In this document: positions 1-8,532 of the stretch, piece by piece
How the letters are laid out: each line of letters opens with the position of its first letter
Position numbering within the stretch: position 1 is the first letter of the stretch
NCBI GenBank assembly: GCA_963580285.1
Contig: OY757010.1
Location: 223,343,234-223,407,233 of the forward strand
Length of the DNA stretch: 64,000 nt
Origin: Lucinisca nassula
Taxonomy: Eukaryota; Mollusca; Bivalvia; Lucinida; Lucinidae
Direction of reading: 5' to 3'
Translations under genes and position numbers: made by a program
The notes under the pieces: generated by a model
Told to the model about the DNA's origin: nothing
The model's database searches: none
The model's input: only the letters and a program-made list of their open reading frames with translations

Positions 1-220
1 AACTACAGCGCTACCACGCTCCATCAAATTCAGGCCCAAATTCAATGTTAGCTTGCATCCTAGAAACGGTCTTTACTTCGATTTAAGACGCCACCAACCT
101 ACCAAAATGTCTGAATCGACAATGAAAGCGAGTTAATTTTGAGACCACATTTTGACAGGAAGTCATGTTTTATCGGATTTTGTTTCGATCTAAGTAGACA
201 TACGCTGTTCCGGCTTACTC
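1..220. other. Left flank, no feature recognised
   Basis: I see no gene or repeat in this stretch. It ends at the 8-bp target duplication of element D. Joining the last few bases to the sequence right of D (from 62665) gives a plausible LINE reverse-transcriptase reading, so at least the end of this flank probably belongs to the LINE relic that D interrupted. Confidence 0.4.
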
Positions 221-228
221 CTTTCTGA
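221..228. repeat. Target-site duplication of element D (left)
   Basis: CTTTCTGA here is repeated exactly at 62657-62664, directly outside the two ends of the GGGTCCCCC inverted repeats. An 8-bp duplication is typical of the hAT, P, Merlin and Mutator-like superfamilies. Confidence 0.85.
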
Positions 229-315
229 GGGTCCCCCTATTTGCAGTCAAGAACCGTCAAGAACCGACAAGAACCTTTTTTGCCTATTTATCATAAAATA
301 TAATTTAAAATGGTA
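229..315 (+). repeat. Element D left TIR, outer part
   Basis: It begins GGGTCCCCCTATTTGCAG and continues with three 10-bp repeats of the AAGAACCGNC type. The reverse complement of 62570-62656 matches it closely but carries six such repeats. It is interrupted at 315/316 by element B. The TIR resumes at 32499 and again at 60590, after element C. Confidence 0.85.
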
Positions 316-353
316 ATGTATTTTTGATAACCCGTATGTGGGACCAGGACTGG
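316..353 (-). mobile_element. Element B 3' LTR, distal fragment
   Basis: This matches 32246-32284 (start TGTATTTTTRATAACCCG) and is the end of the minus-strand LTR of element B. The remainder of this LTR lies at 26285-26493. It was split first by a short retroposon with a GATA-type tail and then by the element A tandem. Confidence 0.85.
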
Positions 354-386
354 AGTGTATGTAATATACACCTGCGGTAATGGTCA
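354..386 (+). mobile_element. Short retroposon, left part
   Basis: This sequence is absent from the other B LTR. It is bounded by AGGACTGG at 346-353 and again at 26277-26284, an 8-bp direct repeat. Its right part (26230-26276) ends in seven ATAG units. The arrangement fits a small SINE or a 5'-truncated LINE with a microsatellite tail. It starts with an imperfect palindrome, GTGTATGTAATATACAC. The family is not recognised. Element A is inserted inside it, duplicating AATG (387-390). Confidence 0.6.
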
Positions 387-390
387 AATG

Positions 391-630
391 TGTTGTGCCG
401 GTAGATCCACCTTCGACCCTAGGAGTCCGGAAAAGGAGGAATATTACCACAACAAGATGTCGGTATAGTCCGTAACCCATCGGGACACGTGACCAACTTT
501 TCCACGAGATTCTTGGGCCTATATTCTACGTGGACAACGCATTAGACGACTACAGCTACAGGCGACAGCACCTACCCTTACAGAGCACAGCTTATGTGAC
601 ATGATACTCAGGTGAGTTGACAGCTTAACA
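391..630 (+). mobile_element. Element A LTR 1 (5' LTR), 240 bp
   Basis: It starts TGTTGTGCCGG and ends GCTTAACA, giving canonical TG...CA ends. Two further copies lie at 13191-13430 and 25986-26225. LTR1 and LTR3 share GGAGGAAT where LTR2 has GGCGGAAT. The host tetranucleotide AATG precedes it at 387-390 and follows LTR3 at 26226-26229. A 5-bp reading (AAATG, with the LTR ending AAC) is equally possible. A consensus splice donor CAG|GTGAGT lies at 609-617. Confidence 0.95.
609..617 (+). promoter_or_regulatory. Putative 5' splice site in element A LTR
   Basis: CAG|GTGAGT is a perfect metazoan donor, cutting after G611. The same site occurs in LTR2 (cut after 13411) and LTR3. The best partner I see is the TTCTAG acceptor at 9928-9933, one base before the second ATG of the TatD ORF. 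Splicing would give a subgenomic ORF3 mRNA, as env is expressed in errantiviruses. No transcript evidence is available from sequence alone. Confidence 0.55.
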
Positions 631-632
631 AA

Positions 633-645
633 TGGCGACGAGGAT
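633..645 (+). promoter_or_regulatory. Primer-binding site, tRNA-Ser(GCU) type (element A copy 1)
   Basis: TGGCGACGAGGAT starts two bases after the LTR. It is complementary over 13 nt to the 3' end of eukaryotic tRNA-Ser(GCU), whose acceptor stem carries GACGAGG and CCTCGTC. Serine priming is usual for the Mag lineage of Ty3/gypsy elements. The equivalent site in copy 2 is 13433-13445. Confidence 0.85.
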
Positions 646-1301
646 ATAAGGTCAGTAAATTGTTGAACAATGTAACTATATTTTAAGCGTAATGTTCATA
701 AATTGTTGGCTGTAGTTCGGTGGGGAGACACCATTTTTGGAAAAAAGAAAAAAAAATCGAAAATGTTAAAATAATCTATTTTTTTTGACACGTGGCAAAA
801 ATTATAAAGAATTAATTTTGTTTAAGTAGAAATTAATATTCTGGAAATGTTTTTCGGCAGAATTTAAATAATTTTACAACCAGTTTTAGAAACCGTCATA
901 ATTCGTCCTTTGCGGTTCATTTCATTATCTTCTAAAACTGGATGGCTCCCTACATTTCCAGTCTTTTTGGCGCAATTTGGATTTCAGGTAAGCCACATGA
1001 AAATTCGGAATTCTAAAATGTAATTTATAAATTTCAGAGCTCAATTTTTTTCCCGGAAACCATGAGCTACAGTTTTCAATCTTCATTATGATCTATAGGT
1101 GTCATTTTTAGCTTCTGTCCTCTTCGCTAGCTTGATAAAGCGAATTTGATCCGGAGGAGCAAATTCTTTCCTTTTTAGTAATGACAAAAAATTCCAACAT
1201 GTCACGTGCGACCGGTTACTTGAAAAAATATGAAGGCTTACTGTCTTTTTATAATTTGGGTATTTTTGGCCATGTAATGTATTAACCCTATCACTGGGTT
1301 A

Positions 1302-1333
<32 letters not shown>

Positions 1334-1855
1334 TGTGTGAAGTCATTCTGTAGAATGTCTTATATGGTTGCACTACCTCCATTTCAATTATTCGGAGAAA
1401 AATTTCCCCGAATGTCGGTGAACTCATTTTTGTAGGCTGTCTTATATAGTTGCCATATCTATTCCATTTATTTGGAAAAAGAGTTCCCCCGAATGTCACG
1501 TGAGATTATTGTCGTAGAAAAGTGTGTTTTATATAATTGCCATGCCCCCGTGTTATTTGCATGAAACCTTTGTCTGAGTCTTTTTTTTATATAATTGCCA
1601 TGCCCCCGTGTTATTTGCATGAAATCTTTGTCTGAGTCTTTTTTGATATATCACGTATGAATTCTCTCTATTGGAGAAATATCTGACGTTACGTAGTTAT
1701 TTTATCAAAAGAGGCTTTTTAGAATATCTTGTCTCAAGTGTTATTTCACATTACACTTTATTATTATTGTGTACTGTGATACATTGCACTATCTCCGGTT
1801 AATTGTCGTTATTGTCATTATTTTTGTGCTATTGGCATTTTGCTTATTTTGTAAA
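646..1855 (+). other. Element A 5' leader, untranslated
   Basis: About 1.2 kb of AT-rich leader with no supported ORF. It holds a homopolymer A run at 1308-1331, which is shorter in copy 2. A diverged tandem repeat of about 96 bp occupies 1360-1500 (CTTATATNGTTGC...CCCCGAATGTC). A near-perfect 57-bp duplication lies at 1528-1645 (ATAATTGCCATGCCCCCGTG). These are the only sizeable internal repeats I see in it. Confidence 0.7.
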
Positions 1856-4501
1856 ATGGCTGTGAATATTTATGCATGTACACAAGCTGACCTAGAGTCA
1901 CTTCATGGCGTTGGATCAAAAACAGCGAGCGAAATAATTGCTCTCAGAAAGGAAGTATTGGATGGTAAAAGACCACCACTAAAAATACAAGATCTGGCGG
2001 AAGTCCGCCTAGACGCTGGTGTTTGGCAACAATTTATTGACAGCAAATTGCTGTCTATAACAATGCCAACTCCAGAGTTGCAGGCACTTGATGCTCCAAT
2101 GCCTGTTTCAGATAGGATTGGTGCAACAGCACAACCAGTAGTGTCTGTACAAGCGGCGTATATACCCATAGATACTCAATACACTGGTGAAATGAAAATT
2201 TTACCAGATGGTACAGTACAGGCACCGGAACAGGTTGCACACCTACCGCCGCCACAGACATCACCAATTACTAAACCAAAGTCCCAAAGACCAAATGAGA
2301 AATCGACCCAAGAATTGATGCAAGAAACAATTTCCATTTTGGCAAACAAATTAGATAATATGGACCGCAATATCTATGATATGGGTACCACTATGGCGAG
2401 TCAAATTGCGTCACTTACCAAAAATATGGATAATTTGCAAAAATTGAATGTTGGCATGAAATCTAATTTGGAATATTTGAACAAGCAAAACACGGGTATT
2501 CAGTCCCAGCTATCATCACATGATGCTTTTTTGCAGGATATTAACAAATATTTGATACCGCCTACCCCGGTTTCAGCAAACTTGCCCATATTTGCTGATT
2601 CTATAAATCCGCAAAACCCTGCACAACCTTTAATGCCCCAAGTGATGACACCAAGTGTTGTTCAACCTCAGGTACCTCAAGGTATGACACCAAATATGGG
2701 GTTTATACCACAAAAAATATCACATAATACAATGACGTTGCCAACTTATACCTGTCAACACCCAAATGTGGGTCCCTTGACTTCATTACAAACAGTGTCT
2801 ACACCATCTTCAATAGACATTAAACCTAAAACTTCACAACAAATTGTGATTGACAAAATTACAACAGTTATTCCAAAAGCTGCAATATATCCCCCTACAA
2901 GTGCAGCAAATCAATACCAAACTAATCAAATTAAAAATGACACTACTGTTTCGACAGACTCAAATAATGCACAAGTTTTATTTTCGGCGAAAGCGGGTGA
3001 CAGGGGTAATACACAAACTGCTAATACAATCAATTTGACTACCATTGCATGTACAAATAGTACACCCACAGCTTATGCATCTCAACTAGATGCAAATATG
3101 GAAATAGTGAATGATCGAGGTCGATCTAGAACAAGAAATCTGTCAACAACTGCTAGTCGGAGTAGAAGTAAATCTCCCGCGCCTCCGAGACTCCAGTTAT
3201 TTTCTGGGGATCCCGAAGGCCTATCATGGTCATCTTTTATAATGAAGTTTGACCGTGTGGGAATAAGACGTGGTTGGTCTGAAGACAAAAAATTAAACAG
3301 ATTATATGACTGTTTGACAGACAAGGCTCTTGAATATGCAAGTAAATCCGAGAATAAAGAAAATTTCTCAAAGTTAAAACAAGAATTAGCCTTAAGATTT
3401 GATTTCAAAGAAGAACCTATAGCCGCTAGACAACGTCTTCATCTTGCGAGGCAAAATGAAGATGAAACACTTGAAACTTTCCTCCAGCGCATACTTCAAA
3501 TTGCGATGGATGGATATAAGGATGAAACATCTACTATATGGCAACAATTGGCAACAGACGCATTTTTACGTGGATGCAGACACAAAGATGCAGCCATGAT
3601 TGTAATGAATGAAAGCCCAAAATCAGTACATGAAGCGTGTAAGCGCATCAAAACAATTATTGCTAACAAAAAGGCTATTTCAAGTGGGAAAGTAACTTTC
3701 CAAGAAAAGGCTTTTTCTTTTCAAGAGGAAACGAGGGTTTCTAATATTGAAAAGAAGGTAGATGATTTAGTCCATCTGATAAAGACCACACCCAGTTTTT
3801 ATAGATCTCCCTCAAATTCTCCAGCTCGGTACCCATCTGGCTCACAGAACCAAAATTGGCCCAGGCAAAGGTCTCCAGATGTATACCGAGGTGGGTCCCC
3901 TCGTGGTAGACAGTCATATGGTTATAGGAATTCGCCATCAAGACAAGAAATGCCTTATAGAGGCGATAGAACATTCAATTACTCCAATAGAAGTCCTAAT
4001 AGGGTGAACGGTGGAAGCAACTATACTATGGGTGATAGGTATCACCGAGGCTATAGTCCTCCATCAGGTCCTGCATACGCACCCATTCCTTCAAATAGAG
4101 TGAACGGTGGCAGTAACTATACTATGGGTGATAGGTATCACCGAGGTTATAGTCCTCCACCAGGTTCTGCATACACACCTATTTCTCCAAATCAGTATCC
4201 TCCGAGATACCCATCTCAGCAGTATGTATATGATGGATATCCATCATCTGATACTGTTGGAAATAGAGACTACAGACGAGATCATTTGTCTCAAGGGTAT
4301 CAAGAGGGAAATAAACAGAGCTTTAACATTAAATCACAAAATCGAGATTCGGTTGCGGGAGTCGATAGGTCATATCTATCGAATACGCCTAGAAGCCCCG
4401 AGGCTTTTGTTCGGTCCGTATCCGGTCAAGATTTTGGATCTCAAGATATCCAGGAGGATTTAAACAAGGACGGACTAGGTCCAAGGGCGACGGAAGCCTA
4501 G
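1856..4501 (+). CDS. gag: Gag of element A, copy 1, with N-terminal helix-hairpin-helix
   Basis: Structural polyprotein of a Ty3/gypsy LTR retrotransposon, 881 aa. The frame is open from 1769, but that codon is GTG. The first ATG with a good context (A at -3, G at +4) is 1856. Residues 1-60 resemble the ComEA-type helix-hairpin-helix DNA-binding fold (ACTQADLESLHGVGSKTA, then an IQDL motif). A Pro/Gln-rich linker follows, then a probable coiled coil (about 155-235), an Arg/Ser patch (about 430-450) and a capsid-like region (about 455-640) with LFSGDPEGLSW and the usual helical spacing. The C-terminus is Arg/Ser/Tyr/Pro-rich and holds two copies of a repeat starting NRVNGGSNYTMGDRYHRGY. No CCHC zinc knuckle is present, so RNA binding may rely on the basic tail. 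It ends at TAG inside the frameshift stem-loop that leads to Pol. Confidence 0.9.
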   Translation: MAVNIYACTQADLESLHGVGSKTASEIIALRKEVLDGKRPPLKIQDLAEVRLDAGVWQQFIDSKLLSITMPTPELQALDAPMPVSDRIGATAQPVVSVQAAYIPIDTQYTGEMKILPDGTVQAPEQVAHLPPPQTSPITKPKSQRPNEKSTQELMQETISILANKLDNMDRNIYDMGTTMASQIASLTKNMDNLQKLNVGMKSNLEYLNKQNTGIQSQLSSHDAFLQDINKYLIPPTPVSANLPIFADSINPQNPAQPLMPQVMTPSVVQPQVPQGMTPNMGFIPQKISHNTMTLPTYTCQHPNVGPLTSLQTVSTPSSIDIKPKTSQQIVIDKITTVIPKAAIYPPTSAANQYQTNQIKNDTTVSTDSNNAQVLFSAKAGDRGNTQTANTINLTTIACTNSTPTAYASQLDANMEIVNDRGRSRTRNLSTTASRSRSKSPAPPRLQLFSGDPEGLSWSSFIMKFDRVGIRRGWSEDKKLNRLYDCLTDKALEYASKSENKENFSKLKQELALRFDFKEEPIAARQRLHLARQNEDETLETFLQRILQIAMDGYKDETSTIWQQLATDAFLRGCRHKDAAMIVMNESPKSVHEACKRIKTIIANKKAISSGKVTFQEKAFSFQEETRVSNIEKKVDDLVHLIKTTPSFYRSPSNSPARYPSGSQNQNWPRQRSPDVYRGGSPRGRQSYGYRNSPSRQEMPYRGDRTFNYSNRSPNRVNGGSNYTMGDRYHRGYSPPSGPAYAPIPSNRVNGGSNYTMGDRYHRGYSPPPGSAYTPISPNQYPPRYPSQQYVYDGYPSSDTVGNRDYRRDHLSQGYQEGNKQSFNIKSQNRDSVAGVDRSYLSNTPRSPEAFVRSVSGQDFGSQDIQEDLNKDGLGPRATEA

Positions 4502-4504
4502 TCC
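4459..4504 (+). promoter_or_regulatory. -1 ribosomal frameshift signal between gag and pol (copy 1)
   Basis: The heptamer TTTAAAC at 4459-4465 sits in the gag frame as T TTA AAC, the canonical -1 slippery site. After a 6-nt spacer comes a perfect 8-bp stem, GGACTAGG (4472-4479) with CCTAGTCC (4497-4504), around a 17-nt loop. The gag stop TAG (4499-4501) lies in the 3' arm. The pol frame is -1 relative to gag and is open from this point through the rest of pol. Slippage here would give a Gag-Pol fusion with no ATG for pol. Confidence 0.85.
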
Positions 4505-7500
4505 GATCAGAGTCAAGTCGCCATTGTGAGGTCCTTGAGGTATCCCTACCAAGTCAAAGAAATTTAACTGCATCGGTGAAAACTCTTTTAAATGGAAAAC
4601 CAACTTCAGCAATCCTAGATACAGCTGCCATGGTGACACTGGTTAGGGATGACTATTTAACCTGTATGAATAATTCTGAGCAGCTGGGTCCTGTTTGTGT
4701 TCTGACAGGGATTGGCGCAGATCCGGTGCAGGGTCGGATTGTGCATAATGTGCCAATCACTGTCGGATCCCAAACTTTCTTGCATACAGTCTGTGCAGCC
4801 CCAGTAAAGGATACTTGTCTGTTAGGTCTTGATTTTTTGATGGCCACTGCCAGTGTCCTTGATCTTGGAAATGAGACATTGACAATTGGGGAGGATGTTA
4901 TTCCTGTTAGTGTTACCGTGACCCCTGACTATCAGATTTCCAAGGTCACTGTCGTGAGACGTACAGTGATCCAGCCCAATTCTGTAGGCTTCATTAAAGC
5001 TGAATTAGATACCCCTATTGAGGGATCCTATATTGTTGAATGTCCTATGCAAAATGCTCTGTCGTCTCGGGTATACGGCAAGGGTAAACATATTACCTTA
5101 AAGGTAGTCAATGATTCAGATACATATATAACATACAAAAAGGGAAAGAAAATAGGGCATGCCGAACCGGCTGTGGAAATTTCACCACATATTGAACAGG
5201 CTAAGGTTTTTCAGTGTAATAATGGGAATAGCGATGAAATGCAGCCACAGGAGCCAATGGCAGATGAGAATATTGACATGCCTTCTCATGTCAAACAAAT
5301 GTATTTTGACAATATTTCTGGTTTGTCTGATGAGCAAAAATCTAAATTTAAAAACCTGGTTTCTGATTATGCTGACATATTTTCAAAAGACGATTTTGAT
5401 TTAGGTTGTTTAAATTCTGGAGTGGAACATAAAATCCAAACATTTGATGAAGTCCCTATTAATGAAAAATTTCGGAGAACACCACTTCAGTTTCAAAAAC
5501 AAGAACAAGAGTACATTGAAAAACTATTAAAGCAAGGTGTTATAGAACATTCCGTGTCTGAATGGTCGGCAGCCCCCGTTCTGGTCCGAAAGAAAACAGG
5601 AGAACTTAGATATTGTATAGACTATCGTGCCCTCAATGCAAAAACTTATAAGGATAATTACTCTTTACCTTTGATTGAGGATTGTCTTGATTCCTTGTAT
5701 GGTAAATGTGTGTTTTGTGTTCTGGACCTGTCGAGTGGTTACTATCAAATTCGCCTGGAGGGCAGCTCCAAGCACAAAACTTCATTTAGCACACGTTTTG
5801 GCAGCTTTCAATGGTCACGTTTGCAACTCGTACTCCGGGGCTTGACCTGGCAGGAGGTCATAGTTTACCTGGATGATGTAATTGTCCTTGGAACAGATTT
5901 CAATGACACATTGTTGGCATTAGAAAAGGTTTTCACTCGCTTCCGTGAGCATAACTTGAAACTAAAACCCAGGAAATGCCACTTTTTTAAAGAACAAGTG
6001 GAGTTTCTTGGTAAATTGGTTAGTGGAAACGGTGTATCAATATCCCCGGACAAGTTAGATGCTGTGAAAGAATGGCCCATTCCAACAAATGTAAAAGAAC
6101 TTCAATCCTTCCTTGGTTTTATGAACTACCATAGGAATCATATTCAGAATTTTGCCCAGGTCTCAGCTGACCTATATACCCTTATAACGGTAGAATCTTT
6201 CATTTGGAATGACAAGCATCAGTCATGTTTTGATAAGCTGAAAGAATTGGCAATATCAGCCCCAATGCTTTCTCATCCGTCACCTGACGGATTGTTTGTA
6301 ATGGATTGTGATGCCAGTGATCGTCAGATCGGCGCAGCTTTATATCAGTTTCAGGAAGGTATCTTAAAGCCCATCTGCTTTGCCAGTCATGTTCTTTTAA
6401 AACAGCATAGAAACTATTGTACCACCCGGAAGGAATTATTGGCTGTAGTAAAGTTCTGCCGTCAGTTCCGACACTATTTGCTGGGCCGATTCTTCTTAAT
6501 TCGCTCAGATCATAATTCCCTAGTTTGGCTGACCCGTTTCAAACATTTGGAGGGACAATTAGCACGTTTTCTCGAGGAACTGTCCCAGTATAACTTCAAA
6601 CTGATTCATAGAAAAGGGGTAGACCATTTGAACGCCGACGCCCTCAGTCGCATTAGTGATCCTTTAGAGGAATGTGACTGTTACAGGGCTGGACAGAATC
6701 TGTGTGATCTCCCCTGTGGAGGTTGCCATTATTGTACGCGGGCACATAATCAGTGGGCTCGTTTTAATGAGGACGTTGATGATGTTGTCCCTTTGGCAGT
6801 GCGTAGTGTGGACGCCGTGGGGGTTGACCATACGCCAATTATGTCTTGTACACACTCAAACTGGGTAGATAGCCTTTCTTCCTTCGAGCTAAGAAGGGCT
6901 CAGATTGATGATCCGAACATAGGCATTGTCATGAATTGGTTAGAACACTCTTACGAGCCTACCACTCGTGAACTTCAGCTCACTGATCCCGAAACCAGAG
7001 CCCTTTGGCTATCTAGGGATTATTTGAAACTACGGGATGGAGTTTTGTACTATTCCTGGGCAAACCTTGAAGGCCGCTCTGATTGCTTTGTCGTTCCTAC
7101 GGAACTCCGGCCTAGAGTCTTATATCATTCTCATGACTCAAAAGGTTCGGGTGGACATCTTGGCCAAAAGAAAACTTTAGATAAGTTGAAACAGAGATTT
7201 TATTGGTATGGTATGTCCAGGGATAGTGACCTATATATCAAACAGTGTTCGACCTGTAATAAGAACAAAAAGGGGAATCGGACACCCAGGAGTGCTCTTG
7301 AGAGCTTTCATGCTGGATATCCCATGGAACGTGTCCATTTGGATATCCTTGGTCCTATAAATCCAAGGAGTAAATCAGGCTCTGCTTATGTTCTGGTCAT
7401 GGTGGACCAATTCACAAAATGGGTTGAACTTGCACCTTTACCAGCCCAAAATGCAGAATTGACAGCAATGGCATTTTTGAAACATTTTATTGTTACTTTT

Positions 7501-8532
7501 GGTTGTCCATTAGAAGTACATACAGATCAAGGTAGAAACTTCGAAAGTGATCTGTTCCTTGCTTTTTGTAAGGTACTAGAAATTACAAAAACCAGGACTA
7601 CCCCATATCATCCCTCTGGGAACGGCCAGGTAGAGGTTTTTAACCGTGTCATTCTGCAAATGATTCGATCATACGTCTCCCGGGGTGTAAAGGACTGGGA
7701 TGAGCACCTTCCCCTTATTGCTATGACCCTACATTCTATGAAAAACAGGTCAACAGGTTTTTCTGCCAATATGCTTATGTTGGGGAGAGAAGTTCTGCAA
7801 CCAATAGATCTGATTTTGGGTATTATAAAACCCACTCCCCAGGACCCTCCAACTTGGGTCCACAATCTGACCCGTAATCTCTCAAACGTTCACCAATTGG
7901 CCAGGGAGAAGATTGGTAATACTCAGCTGCGCCAGAAGAGGGATTACGATTTAAGGGTATTTGAAAGGTCCTATAAGGAAGGAGATGTGGTCTATTTACG
8001 AGACTCATCAACCCAAATAGGGATAAGTTCAAAGATGAGACCACCTTGGATTGGTCCATATTTAATTATAAGGGCTCAGCCTCCGGTCTATACTCTCCAG
8101 GGAAAACGTCGTGTGCAAATTGTTCACCATGACCGGATAAAACCTTGTAACGACTCCTCTTATCCTTTATGGTTGCAGAGAAAGAGACATGTCTTACTTA
8201 ATATAGCACCTTTGGGTGATGAGGAGGATCAGGACATGGAGTCTGAGGAACCAATTCAGGATGACTCCCCTAGTATTGGTTTGTTTGATCCAGATCAAAC
8301 ACTCCCATATATGTTGGGAAGTGATTCAGATATGACGTTGCCTTATATGTTTGGTGAACCATATTTAGCCCCAAATTCTGAAGATACTGATGTCAGCGAT
8401 ACTGACAGCCCCACAGATGTAACACTTGGCGACTCTGACTCTGATTCTGGCGGGGTTTTAGTCACACCGTCAGGACCACAGACTACTAGAACAGGTAGGA
8501 AAATAAAATTGCCTGCCAGATACAGGGATTAG
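4465..8532 (+). CDS. pol: Pol of element A, copy 1 (PR-RT-RNase H-IN), RT with internal deletion
   Basis: Polyprotein of about 1355 residues after the frameshift. No ATG lies near the start; numbering below begins at the GTG at 4576. The protease motif is LDTAAMVTL (D15), with DTA in place of the usual DTG/DSG. RT spans about 310-500, with a YLDD active site at 431-434. RNase H follows at about 570-690 (FVMDCDASD, TRKELLA, SDHNSL), then a Cys-rich spacer (CDLPCGGCHYC). Integrase has an H..H..C..C finger and a D,D35E triad at D923, D984 and E1020. The order PR-RT-RH-IN places it in Ty3/gypsy, probably the Mag group. At about 5823 (residue 416) the stretch between the SFQW block and the QLVLRGLTW block is missing roughly 16-17 residues. 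This removes the conserved nucleotide/primer-grip segment of the fingers-palm region, in frame. RT is therefore probably inactive. Copy 2 has the same lesion. Confidence 0.9.
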   Translation, partial: QGRTRSKGDGSLVRSESSRHCEVLEVSLPSQRNLTASVKTLLNGKPTSAILDTAAMVTLVRDDYLTCMNNSEQLGPVCVLTGIGADPVQGRIVHNVPITVGSQTFLHTVCAAPVKDTCLLGLDFLMATASVLDLGNETLTIGEDVIPVSVTVTPDYQISKVTVVRRTVIQPNSVGFIKAELDTPIEGSYIVECPMQNALSSRVYGKGKHITLKVVNDSDTYITYKKGKKIGHAEPAVEISPHIEQAKVFQCNNGNSDEMQPQEPMADENIDMPSHVKQMYFDNISGLSDEQKSKFKNLVSDYADIFSKDDFDLGCLNSGVEHKIQTFDEVPINEKFRRTPLQFQKQEQEYIEKLLKQGVIEHSVSEWSAAPVLVRKKTGELRYCIDYRALNAKTYKDNYSLPLIEDCLDSLYGKCVFCVLDLSSGYYQIRLEGSSKHKTSFSTRFGSFQWSRLQLVLRGLTWQEVIVYLDDVIVLGTDFNDTLLALEKVFTRFREHNLKLKPRKCHFFKEQVEFLGKLVSGNGVSISPDKLDAVKEWPIPTNVKELQSFLGFMNYHRNHIQNFAQVSADLYTLITVESFIWNDKHQSCFDKLKELAISAPMLSHPSPDGLFVMDCDASDRQIGAALYQFQEGILKPICFASHVLLKQHRNYCTTRKELLAVVKFCRQFRHYLLGRFFLIRSDHNSLVWLTRFKHLEGQLARFLEELSQYNFKLIHRKGVDHLNADALSRISDPLEECDCYRAGQNLCDLPCGGCHYCTRAHNQWARFNEDVDDVVPLAVRSVDAVGVDHTPIMSCTHSNWVDSLSSFELRRAQIDDPNIGIVMNWLEHSYEPTTRELQLTDPETRALWLSRDYLKLRDGVLYYSWANLEGRSDCFVVPTELRPRVLYHSHDSKGSGGHLGQKKTLDKLKQRFYWYGMSRDSDLYIKQCSTCNKNKKGNRTPRSALESFHAGYPMERVHLDILGPINPRSKSGSAYVLVMVDQFTKWVELAPLPAQNAELTAMAFLKHFIVTFGCPLEVHTDQGRNFESDLFLAFCKVLEITKTRTTPYHPSGNGQVEVFNRVILQMIRSYVSRGVKDWDEHLPLIAMTLHSMKNRSTGFSANMLMLGREVLQPIDLILGIIKPTPQDPPTWVHNLTRNLSNVHQLAREKIGNTQLRQKRDYDLRVFERSYKEGDVVYLRDSSTQIGISSKMRPPWIGPYLIIRAQPPVYTLQGKRRVQIVHHDRIKPCNDSSYPLWLQRKRHVLLNIAPLGDEEDQDMESEEPIQDDSPSIGLFDPDQTLPYMLGSDSDMTLPYMFGEPYLAPNSEDTDVSDTDSPTDVTLGDSDSDSGGVLVTPSGPQTTRTGRKIKLPARYRD

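Noticed and set aside
1769..1855. Hydrophobic N-terminal extension of element A Gag (a possible membrane anchor)
   Set aside because: The upstream start is GTG, not ATG. The first ATG with good context is 1856, so the hydrophobic stretch is probably untranslated.
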